A DNA stretch of 64,000 nucleotides. Source: Bog-752 sp963760655 (lineage in GTDB: Bacteria > Actinomycetota > Thermoleophilia > UBA2241). The position numbers and the translations under genes were made by a program. How positions within the stretch are numbered: the stretch's first letter is position 1; every line of letters begins with the position of its first letter. Under the pieces are notes generated by a model, which saw only the letters and a program-made list of their open reading frames with translations, searched no databases and was not told the DNA's origin. The stretch covers positions 682,001 through 746,000 of the forward strand of contig CAVXDR010000005.1 of assembly GCA_963760655.1 (NCBI GenBank). The letters run 5' to 3'. This document shows positions 52,070-60,724 of this stretch, piece after piece.

Positions 52070-52206
52070 GCGTGACTCCTTTTCATGCGAAAGATGTGTC
52101 GATTCTATGCCTTCCGGGGCACCCCGCCGCGCGCCGGCCAGAGCCGCCGCGGCGCCCGGCCGGCGACCGCGCTGGACATCGCGGCGGCCCGCTCTAGCCC
52201 GGGTCG

Positions 52207-52234
52207 GACAGGCGGCGCTGCAGCGCCGCCTGTC
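52207..52234 (-). terminator. 28-bp perfect palindrome after the EamA cluster
   Basis: Two exact 14-base arms with no loop, 64 bases downstream of the last EamA stop and upstream of the class III aminotransferase gene. No T-run. It probably separates the two transcription units. Confidence 0.65.
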
Positions 52235-52297
52235 GCAGCAGCAGGGCGGCGGCGCCGTGGCCGCCCGGCGCGGGCGGCGGCGCTGGGCGGCGGCGGC

Positions 52298-53221
52298 TCA
52301 CGCCGGCGCCTCGTCGACGGCCGCGCCGCGCTCGCCGAACAGCACGACGAGCAGACCGGCCAGGATGATGAGCGCGCCGCCGGCGATCGTCGTCGTCGTC
52401 GGCCGCTGACCGAGCAGGAGGAGCGCGTAGAGCGGGGCGCTCACCGGCTCGAAATAGCCGAGGATGGCGGAGTGCTGCACCCGGATGCGGCTCACGCCCT
52501 CTGTCCAGAGGGTGTAGGCGAGCGCCGTGCAGACCAGGCCGAGCACGATGCCGATGAGCAGGTCGTGGGCGCTCATCGAGCGGCCCGCACCCACGGTCTG
52601 CCACAAGGCGAGCGGCAGCAGGACGAGGGCGTCGACCGTCATCTCGCTGATCACGATCGTGACGGCGCCCACGCCGCGGTCGGTCAGGTCCTTGACGACG
52701 AGCTGGAAGGTGGCGTACCCGAGGCCCGACACCGTGCCGGCCACGAGGCCGAGCGTCGACACGCGCACGCCCTGGCCGAGCAGGCTCGGCAGCAGGATGG
52801 TGGCAAGGCCGGCGAGCGCGACGGCAAGCGCGGCGTACACCAGCGGTTCGGTGCGGGCATGCAGCAGGTGCGGCGCGGCGAGCGCCACGTACACGGGCGC
52901 CGCGAACTCGAGGAACATGCCGATCGAGACGTTCGTGTCGCGCAGCGCGACGAAGAACAGCAGCAGCGTGCCGGCGTCGACCAGGCCCATGAGGAGCAGG
53001 CGCGGCGCGATCCCCGGGCGGCGCACGCCGGCGAGCGGCCGGCGCCGCGCGAACACGGCGCCGAGCACCACGCCGGCCGTCGCGAAGCGCACCACGAGCA
53101 GGGCGCTCTCGGGCGCGGTCGTCGAGTCGACGAGGGCGCCGATCGCCCCCATGATCAGGTACGACACGGCGACCAGGCCGTAGCCGCGCAAGGCCACGTG
53201 GCGCGCGCTGGTCGCGCTCAC
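52298..53221 (-). CDS. EamA/DMT transporter, cluster member 4
   Basis: A 307-residue ten-helix transporter. Shares the C-terminal signature HSAILGYFEPVSAPLYALLLLG with its three upstream neighbours. Start GTG 53221 overlaps the previous stop as GTGA. A longer open frame to 53527 is not coding. Substrate unknown. Confidence 0.88.
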   Translation of the reverse strand: MSATSARHVALRGYGLVAVSYLIMGAIGALVDSTTAPESALLVVRFATAGVVLGAVFARRRPLAGVRRPGIAPRLLLMGLVDAGTLLLFFVALRDTNVSIGMFLEFAAPVYVALAAPHLLHARTEPLVYAALAVALAGLATILLPSLLGQGVRVSTLGLVAGTVSGLGYATFQLVVKDLTDRGVGAVTIVISEMTVDALVLLPLALWQTVGAGRSMSAHDLLIGIVLGLVCTALAYTLWTEGVSRIRVQHSAILGYFEPVSAPLYALLLLGQRPTTTTIAGGALIILAGLLVVLFGERGAAVDEAPA

Positions 53222-54123
53222 ACCACGACCGCCTCTGGTGGCTCGCGCTGGGGCGACCCGAAGGCGACCACGAGCACGCCGGCGGCCACGATCAGCGCAC
53301 CGCCGACGAGCGTGGTCGTCGCGGTCGACTCGCCGAGCAGCAGCAGCGCGTAGAGCGGCGCGCTCACCGGCTCCAGGTAGCCGAGGATCGAGGCGTGCTC
53401 GACGCGCACGCGGCGCAGCCCCTCGACATAGGCCACATAGGGGATGGCCGTGCAGACGACGCCGATCACGAGCGTCACGGCGAGGTCGCGGCCGTCCGGG
53501 CGGTAGTGGACGGCCGCGACCTGCCACGCGGCGAGCGGCAGCAGGACGACGGCGTCGACCACCATCTCGGCGAGGGCGATCGTGGCGCTGCGCAGCGTCC
53601 TCGTAAGCGCCTTCGCGGTGAGCGCATAGCCGGCGTAAAGAAAGCCAGTGGCCAGGCCACAGGCGACGCCGGCAAGCGAGACGTGAGCGCCGGCGGCCAT
53701 CGCCGGCACGAGGATCGCCGCCATGCCGGCGACCGACAGACCGAGCGCCGGGTACACGACGCGGTCGGGCCGCTCGCCGAGCAGGCGCGGCGCGAACAGG
53801 CTCACGTACACGGGCGCCGTGAAGAGCAGGAACATGCCGACCGCGACGCCGGCCAGCCGCAGCGCGATGAAGAACAGCAGCAGGGTCGAGGCGCTGAAAG
53901 CACCCATGAGCAGGAGACGGGCGAGCGTGCGCCGGTCGCGCAGCTCGGCGAGCAGCGGACGGCGCATGAAGACGGCGCCGACGAGCAGGGCGGCGATCGC
54001 CATGCGCGCCACGATCAGGGCGCTCTCGGGCATGCTCGTCATGCGCACCAGGGCGCCCAGCGAGCCCCAGGTCAGGAAGCTGAACGAAACGAGCGCGTAC
54101 CCGGTGGTCGCGCGACGCCTCAC
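53218..54123 (-). CDS. EamA/DMT transporter, cluster member 3
   Basis: A 301-residue ten-helix transporter with two EamA halves. The signature HASILGYLEPVSAPLYALLLLG appears near the C terminus. GTG 54123 overlaps the upstream gene's stop as GTGA and the stop overlaps the next start, so all four genes are translationally coupled. Confidence 0.88.
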   Translation of the reverse strand: MRRRATTGYALVSFSFLTWGSLGALVRMTSMPESALIVARMAIAALLVGAVFMRRPLLAELRDRRTLARLLLMGAFSASTLLLFFIALRLAGVAVGMFLLFTAPVYVSLFAPRLLGERPDRVVYPALGLSVAGMAAILVPAMAAGAHVSLAGVACGLATGFLYAGYALTAKALTRTLRSATIALAEMVVDAVVLLPLAAWQVAAVHYRPDGRDLAVTLVIGVVCTAIPYVAYVEGLRRVRVEHASILGYLEPVSAPLYALLLLGESTATTTLVGGALIVAAGVLVVAFGSPQREPPEAVVV

Positions 54124-55073
54124 CGTCCGGCTCCCGCGCCCGGGCCGGTCAAGCCGGGGAGCGCTCGCCGGGCCGGCGGCGCCGCGGCGGCCTTGTCCTC
54201 GCCGGCGCCGAAGCGCACCACAATCACGCCGGCGCCGATGATGAGGACGCCGCCGGCGAGGGTCCACAGCGAGGGCACCTGGCTCAGGAAGACCAGGGCG
54301 TAGAGCGGGGCGCTCACCGGCTCCACGTACCCGATGATGCCGGCGTGCTGCACCTTGATGAAGCGCATGCCGTCCATCACCAGGCTGAAGGCGAGCGCCG
54401 TGCAGACCACGCCGAGATAGGCGGCGATGGCGCAGTTGCGCAGCGTGAAGTCGGCCGCCGGAGTCTGCGCGAGGCCCAGGGGCAGCAGCACGAGGGCGGC
54501 CAGCAGGCTGATCGCGAACACGATGGTCGTGGCGTGCACCTCGCGGCGGCGGAGCTGCTTGCCGCCGATCAGGTAGACGGCGTAGCCGACTCCGGCGAGC
54601 GTGGCGAAGAAGAGGCCGTAGGGCGTGAGCCGCACGCTCTCGCCGGTGAGCCCGGGCACCAGGATGAGCGCCATGCCGGCCAGGCCAACGCCGAGCGCCG
54701 CGTAGACGGCCCGCTCGGTGCGGCCGCCCTCGAGGTGGGGCGCCAGGAACGCGATGTAGAGCGGCGCCAGATACGACAGGAAGATGGCCACCGCCACGCC
54801 GGTCTGGCGGATGGCGATGAAATAGCTCACGAGGTTGATCGCGAGCGCGACGCCCAGGACCAGCAGGCGCACGGTGGTGCCGCGGTCGGCCACCAGCGCG
54901 CGAAAGTCGCGGCGCACGGCGACGACGACCCCCAGGACGAGCGCAGCGCACAGCATGCGCATCGCGACGAGCATGACGGTGGGCATGGTGGCGTAGGTCA
55001 CGAACACGCCGATCGAGCCGTTCACGAGGCCGGCCGCCATGGTCTCGCCGTAGCCGCGCAGGCGGCCGCTCAC
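54120..55073 (-). CDS. EamA/DMT transporter, cluster member 2
   Basis: A 317-residue ten-helix transporter, with the related signature HAGIIGYVEPVSAPLYALVFL and an Ala/Pro-rich tail of about 30 residues. GTG 55073 overlaps the upstream stop. The shared RGYGE/RGYAE opening and C-terminal signature show the genes arose by successive duplication. Confidence 0.88.
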   Translation of the reverse strand: MSGRLRGYGETMAAGLVNGSIGVFVTYATMPTVMLVAMRMLCAALVLGVVVAVRRDFRALVADRGTTVRLLVLGVALAINLVSYFIAIRQTGVAVAIFLSYLAPLYIAFLAPHLEGGRTERAVYAALGVGLAGMALILVPGLTGESVRLTPYGLFFATLAGVGYAVYLIGGKQLRRREVHATTIVFAISLLAALVLLPLGLAQTPAADFTLRNCAIAAYLGVVCTALAFSLVMDGMRFIKVQHAGIIGYVEPVSAPLYALVFLSQVPSLWTLAGGVLIIGAGVIVVRFGAGEDKAAAAPPARRALPGLTGPGAGAGR

Positions 55074-55999
55074 GCAGGCACCTCGGTCTCGGCACGGCCC
55101 AGGGCGATGGCGATGATGCCGGCGACGATGATCAGCGCGCCGCCGAGCCAGGTCGAAAGCGGCGGCCGCTCACCGACCAGCAGGAGCGCCCAGAGCGGCG
55201 CGGTGACCGGCTCGAGGTAGCCCAGGATGCCGGAGTGCTCGACCGGCACGAAGCGCAGGCCGTCCGTGAACAGGCTGAAGCACAGGGCGGTGTAGACGAG
55301 GCCCATGACCACGACGATGGCTGCGTCGCCGGCCGTGGGCCGGTAGTGCCCGGCGGCGGTCTGCCAGACCGCGACCGGCAGGACCAGCGCGACGGTGCAC
55401 ACGCAGAAGGACAGGGTGTACGTGGTACCGCGGATCACCTCGCCCAGGCTCTTGATCTGCAGGAGCGCCGCGGCGTAGCAGCCGCCGGCGAGGAGGCCGC
55501 AGACCACGCCCGGCAGCAGGTGCGACGAGCCGGCCGGCATGAGCGTCGGCACGACGATCAGCCCCATGCCGGCCACGGCCAGGACGATCGCCGCCGTGTC
55601 GCTGCGCTCGCGCCTGGTGTGCAGCACCCAGGGCGCGACGATCACGATGTACACGGGCGCCATGTACTCGAGCGCGATGCCGACCGCCACGCCGGCCAGC
55701 CGGATCGCCGCAAAGTAGAAGAGCAGCTCGCAGGCCACCGTGCAGCCGATCAGCATGAGCCGCCACGGGTGCCCGGAGCGACGCACCTCGGCGATCCCGC
55801 CGGTGAGCAGGAACAGCGGCCCCAGCACGAGACCGGCGAGCGCCATGCGCAGCACGAGCAGCAGGCTCGCCGGCGCGTGCGAGACCATGAGCAGCGCCCC
55901 CGACGTGCCGAGGATCAGCGAGGCGCCGCCGATCTCGGCGTAGCCGCGCAGGCGGCGGCGCGCGCCGCCGCCCGAGAGCGGGACCGACTCGATGGTCAC
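55070..55999 (-). CDS. EamA/DMT transporter, cluster member 1
   Basis: A 309-residue ten-helix transporter, the first of the four-gene array, beginning 23 bases after the RACo-type gene. GTG 55999 follows AGGGGGT at seven bases. The C-terminal signature is HSGILGYLEPVTAPLWALLLVG. Coupling to the corrinoid activator gene suggests import or export of a methylated amine or its product, but this is inference. Confidence 0.88.
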   Translation of the reverse strand: MTIESVPLSGGGARRRLRGYAEIGGASLILGTSGALLMVSHAPASLLLVLRMALAGLVLGPLFLLTGGIAEVRRSGHPWRLMLIGCTVACELLFYFAAIRLAGVAVGIALEYMAPVYIVIVAPWVLHTRRERSDTAAIVLAVAGMGLIVVPTLMPAGSSHLLPGVVCGLLAGGCYAAALLQIKSLGEVIRGTTYTLSFCVCTVALVLPVAVWQTAAGHYRPTAGDAAIVVVMGLVYTALCFSLFTDGLRFVPVEHSGILGYLEPVTAPLWALLLVGERPPLSTWLGGALIIVAGIIAIALGRAETEVPA

Positions 56000-56022
56000 G
56001 GACGACCCCCTATCGCCGCCGG

Positions 56023-57822
56023 TCAGGAGAAGCCGAGCTCGGCGGTGAAGACCTCGTGGAACTGGTGGTCGGTGGCGAGGTCGAGGAACTCGATCGCACG
56101 TGCGAGCTCGGCCATGGCGCGCCGCTCCTCGACGTCGATCAGCGCCATCTGCGCGCCCACGCCGGCGGCGTTGCCGACGAAGGCGATGCGCTCGCGCGGC
56201 ACGTCGGGCAGCAGGCCGATGGCGAGCGCGTTGTCGACGTCGAGCTCGTTGCCGAAGGCGCCGGCCACCAGGACCTGGTCGAGCCCGGCGGGCTCGACGC
56301 CGGCGTGGGCGAGCAACAGTCTGGCGCCGCTCGCGATGGCCGCCTTGGCGAGCTGCAGCGAGCGCACGTCGTGCTGCGTGAAGACGATGTCGCCCTGGGG
56401 CCCCTGCGCGAGCACGAACTCGAGGCCCGGGGACGTGTCGCTGGAGCGCACCCGGGCGTGGGGCTGCAGGCGGCCGCTGCGGTCGACCACGCCCGACGCG
56501 ACGAGGCCGGCCAGCAGGTCGACCACGCCCGACCCGCACAGGCCGAGCGGCTCGCGGCCGCCGATCGTGCGCAGGTCGCGCGGCTCACCGTCGGGACCGA
56601 GCGTGACGCGCTCGATCGCGCCCTCGACCGCCTTCATGCCGCAGCTCACCTGGTAGCCCTCGAAGGCCGGGCCCGAGGCGCAGCTCGTGACGATCACGCG
56701 GCCCGCGTGGGCCAGGGCGATCTCGGTGTTCGTGCCGATGTCGATCGCGAGGCGAGGCGTCGTCGACTGGGCCAGGCGGGTGGCGACGATGACGGCCAGG
56801 CAGTCCGACCCCACGAAGCCGGCGATCGGCGGCGGAAAGTGGACGCCTGCCTCGGGATTCATGGCGAAGCCGAGCTCGGCGGCCCGCAGGGTGAGCGGCG
56901 CGGCCGTGGCCGGCGCGAAGGGCGCCGCGCCCAGCCCGACGGCCGACAGCCCCAGGGCCAGGTGGTGCATGGCGGTGTTGCCCACGACGGTCATGTCGTA
57001 GAGGTGACGCGCGGGGATGGCCTGGCGCGCGCAGAGCGCCGCGAGCAGCTTGTTGATGCCGCCGCGCGCGGCGCGCCGCAGGTCGTCGAGGCGACCTTCG
57101 TGGATCGCCTGGGTGAGCCGGGTGACGACGTCCTCGCCGAAGCGCATCTGCGGGTTCTCGAGCGCCTCCTGGTCGATCTGCCGGCCGCTCGTCAGGTCGA
57201 ACAGATACGCGATGATCTTAGAGGTGCCGACGTCGACGGCCACGCCGAAGGCCGGGCCGTCGCCGTTGCCGGTCTCGACGTCGCCGGTCTCGACGTCGAT
57301 CGGGCGCCCCGCGTAGCTCGTCACGACGGCGCGGTAACCGCCCGCGCGCAGGGTCTCCGGCAGGGTACGGGCCACGCCGAGCGGCAGGTCTGCGTCGCCC
57401 AGGGCGGCGAGCAGCCGCTCGCGGTCGGCGCGCGCGTCGGCGAGCGTCGGCGGCTCGAGGGTCACGGCCGCGCGCACGACGGCCGGGTGCGGCTCGCCGG
57501 GGTGCAGGCGCGAGGTCGTGAGGATCTGGCGGCGGCCCTGCGTGGCGCGCACCTCGATGCTCACCCGCTCGGAGAGCGGCACGGTCTGGCAGGCCAGGCG
57601 CCAGCCCTGCGCGCGACGGCTCGCCGGCACCTTGCCGCGCTCGATCTCGTTGGGCTCGCTGAAGCTGCCGGCGCCGGTGCGCACCAGGCACTTGCCGCAG
57701 GTGCCGCGGCCGGCGCAGTCGACGGGCAGATCGACGGCGCCGCTCGTGACGACCGCGAGCAGCGACTCGCCGTCTGCGATCTCGACGGTCACGCCGATGG
57801 GCTCGACGAACACTCTGGTCAT
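56023..57822 (-). CDS. RACo-type corrinoid reductive activator ([2Fe-2S] and ASKHA ATPase domain)
   Basis: Reactivates Co(II)-inactivated corrinoid proteins in an ATP-dependent reduction. The 599-residue protein has an N-terminal plant-type ferredoxin domain with Cys36, Cys42, Cys45 and Cys78 (DCAGRGTCGKC...C). A linker follows, then the actin-like nucleotide fold (AVDVGTSKIIAYLFDL near 204; AIDIGTNTEIALAHAG; LVAGAFGNELDVDNA). This is the DUF4445/RACo architecture found beside methyltransferase systems. ATG 57822 follows GAGAGG. No corrinoid protein gene lies in the window, so its partner must be encoded elsewhere, probably beyond 64 kb with the remaining methyltransferase genes. Confidence 0.93.
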   Translation of the reverse strand: MTRVFVEPIGVTVEIADGESLLAVVTSGAVDLPVDCAGRGTCGKCLVRTGAGSFSEPNEIERGKVPASRRAQGWRLACQTVPLSERVSIEVRATQGRRQILTTSRLHPGEPHPAVVRAAVTLEPPTLADARADRERLLAALGDADLPLGVARTLPETLRAGGYRAVVTSYAGRPIDVETGDVETGNGDGPAFGVAVDVGTSKIIAYLFDLTSGRQIDQEALENPQMRFGEDVVTRLTQAIHEGRLDDLRRAARGGINKLLAALCARQAIPARHLYDMTVVGNTAMHHLALGLSAVGLGAAPFAPATAAPLTLRAAELGFAMNPEAGVHFPPPIAGFVGSDCLAVIVATRLAQSTTPRLAIDIGTNTEIALAHAGRVIVTSCASGPAFEGYQVSCGMKAVEGAIERVTLGPDGEPRDLRTIGGREPLGLCGSGVVDLLAGLVASGVVDRSGRLQPHARVRSSDTSPGLEFVLAQGPQGDIVFTQHDVRSLQLAKAAIASGARLLLAHAGVEPAGLDQVLVAGAFGNELDVDNALAIGLLPDVPRERIAFVGNAAGVGAQMALIDVEERRAMAELARAIEFLDLATDHQFHEVFTAELGFS

Positions 57823-57842
57823 GCTGCCTCTCAGGGTCGACG

Positions 57843-57907
57843 CGGCGGGCGGCGGCCTGCCGCCGCCGCCCGCCGTCTGCTTGTCTCGGGCGCCGTCAGC
57901 GGCGCCC
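57843..57907 (-). terminator. Two consecutive GC hairpins after kamA
   Basis: A 14-bp perfect stem with a five-base loop (57843-57875) and a 7-bp GGGCGCC/GGCGCCC stem (57888-57907) lie between the kamA stop and the RACo start. They probably end the kamA transcript and isolate the RACo-EamA unit. Confidence 0.65.
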
Positions 57908-57951
57908 GTCGGCGACGATCGACTGCGCCGTGTCGCTCGGCCGGCGCTCGC

Positions 57952-59238
57952 CTAGTCCTGCATGCGCGCCTTGCGGTCGGCGACCTTCTTCATGCGCGCG
58001 TCCCAGACCTCGCTGAGCGTCGGGCCGTGGTCGTCGTACATGCCGGCCACGCCGAGGCGCCGGCGCCCGGCCTCGCAGTCGGGGCAGTGGCACTCGGGCT
58101 CGACATAGTCGTCGGGCTCGGTGTACTTGCTGATCACGCCCTCGTAGTTGCGCAGGATCACGTGGCCGGGAGCCTGCGAGATCATGTACTGCGGCATGAC
58201 CGGCGTCTTCCCGCCGCCGCCGATGGCGTCGATGATGTAGGTCGGCACGGCGAAGCCGGTGGTGTGGCCACGCAGGCTCTCGGCGATCTCGATGCCCTTC
58301 GCCACGCTCGTGCGGAAGTGCGAGGTGCCCTCGGCCAGGTCGCACTGGTAGAAGTAGTAGGGCTTGACGCGCGCCATGACGAGCCGGTGCACGAGCCGCT
58401 TCATGACGTTGGCGCAGTCGTTGACACCGCGCATGAGCACCGTCTGGTTGCCGAGCGGGATGCCGGCGTCGGCCAGCATCGCGCACGCCCGGACGGAGTC
58501 TTCGGTGAACTCCCTGGGGTGGTTGAAGTGGGTGTTCAGGTAGAGCGGGTGGTACTTCTTGAGCATCGCGCAGAGCTCAGGGGTCACGCGCTGCGGGCAG
58601 ACGACCGGCACGCGCGAGCCGATGCGCACGATCTCGACGTGGTCGATGGCGCGCACGCGGGCGATGATCTCCTCGAGCTTATCGTCGGCCAGCACGAGCG
58701 GGTCGCCGCCGGACAGCAGCACGTCGCGCACCTCGGGCGAGCGCTCGATGTAGCGGATGGCCGCGTCGATCTCGGCCTGGGGGACGGCCTGCTCGTGACT
58801 GCCGACGTGCCGCCGCCGGGTGCAGTGACGGCAGTACATCGAGCACATCTCGGTGACCGTGAACAGCACGCGGTCGGGGTACCGGTGGGTGATGTGCGGC
58901 ACCGGCGAGTCGAAGTCCTCGGAGAGGGCGTCCTTGGCCTCTTCGGGATGCACGACGAGCTCCGCCGGGGTCGGCACGGCCTGCATACGCACGGGGTCGT
59001 GGGCGTCGTCGGGGTCGATCAGCGAGGCGTAGTAGGGCGTGACCGACACGCGGAACTTGCCCATGCAGGCCTCGAGGTCGGCGCGCAGCTCGGGCGTGAG
59101 ATTGAGCACCTGCTCGAAGTCGGCGACCGTCGTGAGCCGGTTGGCGAGCTGCCAGTGATAGTCGTTCCACTGGGCCTCGGTCACGTCGCTGAAGCGCGGG
59201 ATGTCTTTCCAGTGTCGCTGTGTGGTCTGCACGGTCAT
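57952..59238 (-). CDS. kamA: Lysine 2,3-aminomutase
   Basis: A radical-SAM, PLP-dependent mutase converting L-lysine to L-beta-lysine. The 428-residue protein has the cluster motif Cys132-x3-Cys136-x2-Cys139 (CSMYCRHC) and the PLP lysine Lys344 (GGGGKTPVMP). Asp300 and Asp337, the two residues that bind the substrate epsilon-amino group in the clostridial enzyme, are both conserved, which favours true KamA over EpmB. ATG 59238 follows AAGGAGG. It stands alone between terminators. AblB, the acetyltransferase that makes N-epsilon-acetyl-beta-lysine, is not in the window, so a catabolic role is as likely as osmolyte synthesis. Confidence 0.94.
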   Translation of the reverse strand: MTVQTTQRHWKDIPRFSDVTEAQWNDYHWQLANRLTTVADFEQVLNLTPELRADLEACMGKFRVSVTPYYASLIDPDDAHDPVRMQAVPTPAELVVHPEEAKDALSEDFDSPVPHITHRYPDRVLFTVTEMCSMYCRHCTRRRHVGSHEQAVPQAEIDAAIRYIERSPEVRDVLLSGGDPLVLADDKLEEIIARVRAIDHVEIVRIGSRVPVVCPQRVTPELCAMLKKYHPLYLNTHFNHPREFTEDSVRACAMLADAGIPLGNQTVLMRGVNDCANVMKRLVHRLVMARVKPYYFYQCDLAEGTSHFRTSVAKGIEIAESLRGHTTGFAVPTYIIDAIGGGGKTPVMPQYMISQAPGHVILRNYEGVISKYTEPDDYVEPECHCPDCEAGRRRLGVAGMYDDHGPTLSEVWDARMKKVADRKARMQD

Positions 59239-59297
59239 GTCGTCTCCTCCTTAGCGGCGCCCCCCGGCGATCCGCACGTCGTCTCCCGTCGGCGTCG

Positions 59298-59316
59298 GGC
59301 CCCCGGCGAGGGGGCC
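59298..59316 (-). terminator. Hairpin after the MttB array
   Basis: GGCCCCC/GGGGGCC with a five-base loop, about 60 bases after the last MttB stop and upstream of kamA. No T-run. Confidence 0.45.
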
Positions 59317-59374
59317 GCCCGGCCCGCGACCGCCACCCGCGCGCCGGCCGCCTGGTGCTGATGGGGTCGCGCGA

Positions 59375-60724
59375 TCACAACCCTGCCGTTGCGATGATAC
59401 GCCGAAGCGTCTCGAGCTTCTCCCGGCCGAGCGGCGGCGCCTCGTGGCCGGCGGCGAGCTCGCCGGCCAGGACCGCGGCGCGTTGCGCCGCACCGAGCCC
59501 GCCCTCGCGACGCCAGGCTTCGTAGGGGCTGCGGTCGAACAGGCGCGGCCGCCAGACGTCCTTCATGTGGCGCCGCGTGTGTCGCTGACCAAGGGCGTTG
59601 CCGCCGATGCCGACCGCCGCGATCGTGTCGAGGGCGATGGTCTCGTCGTCGACGGCGATCCCGGCGGCCACGGCGGCGACGTTCGACCACGTCTCGGCAT
59701 CGAGCACGAGCTGGGCCGGCGAGTACACCGTACCGCCGTCGGTGTGCCCGGCCGCGGCCATGAGCGCGGCCCCGCCGAGGGCGGCGGCGAGCGCGAAGGC
59801 CGTGCCGTCGGCGGCCGACAGCCACTCGTCGGCGGCCGGCCGCGTGGGCGGGAACCCGGCGGCGAGCGGCAGGCCCGCCAGGGCGGCAAGCTGGGCGAGA
59901 CCGGCGAGCGTGGCCACGCCGGCCGGTCCCAGGCCGAAGCCCGGGGCGTGCTCCTCGACCGCGGCCGGCAGGGCCGGCACGACGAACGGCGAGCCGGGCG
60001 CGGCGAGCTGTTGCACGGTGCAGGCGGCCAGGGCCGCGGCATGCACGGCGACGAGCGCCTCGCCCGGGGTGGCCGGCGGCTCGTCGAGCACCGGCTGCGC
60101 AAAGAAGCCGCACGGCAGACCGGCGCGCGCGCAGGCCAGGAGCGGGTCGAGATCGACCTGCTCGCGGCTGTGCACGACGACGCCGAGCGGCGGCGGCGCC
60201 CCCGGCTCGCGGCCGCCGAGCGCCGCCGCGAGCGCGATCAGGGTCTCGGCCTGGGCCGCGCTCATGGCGCCGCAGACCAGCACCGGCCTGGCGCCGGCGT
60301 CGAGGGCCGCGGGCAGCTCGGCGAGGCGCCGCGTCGGCACGCCGACGACGACCACCTCGGGCAGCGCGTCGGCGAGCAGCGCGGCGGCGCCGACGTCGGG
60401 GGCGGCGGCGGTGGCGGCCATCAGGCCGCCACCGCCGCCGCCCACCGCAACGTCGCGGTCCGGCGTGCGGCCGGGCAGCACGAACGAGGCGGGGGCGCGG
60501 CCGGCGGCCGCGCGCGTGAGCTCGACCGGCAGGCGCGCGCGGCCGGCGCCGCGGTCGACGGTCGCGCCGGCCTCTGCGAGCAGGGCGAGAGCGGTCGCTC
60601 CGGCGACCGGCATGCCACGCGTCGCGAGCAGCTCGAGAGCCGCTTCGTGCAGGGCGGTGGCGGTGGCCAGTGGGGCGTGGCGCAGCGGCGGGTGCGCCGC
60701 CGGCGGTGGGACGGCATCAGGCAT
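59375..60724 (-). CDS. MttB-superfamily methyltransferase, divergent paralogue 1
   Basis: A 449-residue member of the trimethylamine-corrinoid methyltransferase superfamily, much diverged and Ala-rich. The C-terminal block QRHTRRHMKDVWRPRLFDRSPYEAW is typical (only the part up to FDR is strongly conserved). No in-frame TAG is present, so it lacks pyrrolysine and belongs to the non-Pyl branch that includes MtgB (glycine betaine), MtpB, MtcB and MtyB. Its start overlaps the previous paralogue's stop by eight bases. The substrate is unknown; some active-site divergence could mean an altered function. Confidence 0.82.
   Translation of the reverse strand: MPDAVPPPAAHPPLRHAPLATATALHEAALELLATRGMPVAGATALALLAEAGATVDRGAGRARLPVELTRAAAGRAPASFVLPGRTPDRDVAVGGGGGGLMAATAAAPDVGAAALLADALPEVVVVGVPTRRLAELPAALDAGARPVLVCGAMSAAQAETLIALAAALGGREPGAPPPLGVVVHSREQVDLDPLLACARAGLPCGFFAQPVLDEPPATPGEALVAVHAAALAACTVQQLAAPGSPFVVPALPAAVEEHAPGFGLGPAGVATLAGLAQLAALAGLPLAAGFPPTRPAADEWLSAADGTAFALAAALGGAALMAAAGHTDGGTVYSPAQLVLDAETWSNVAAVAAGIAVDDETIALDTIAAVGIGGNALGQRHTRRHMKDVWRPRLFDRSPYEAWRREGGLGAAQRAAVLAGELAAGHEAPPLGREKLETLRRIIATAGL

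Noticed and set aside
57952..59238. EpmB (EF-P lysine mutase) instead of KamA
   Set aside because: Length of 428 residues and both substrate Asp residues (300 and 337) fit KamA; no epmA or efp is adjacent.
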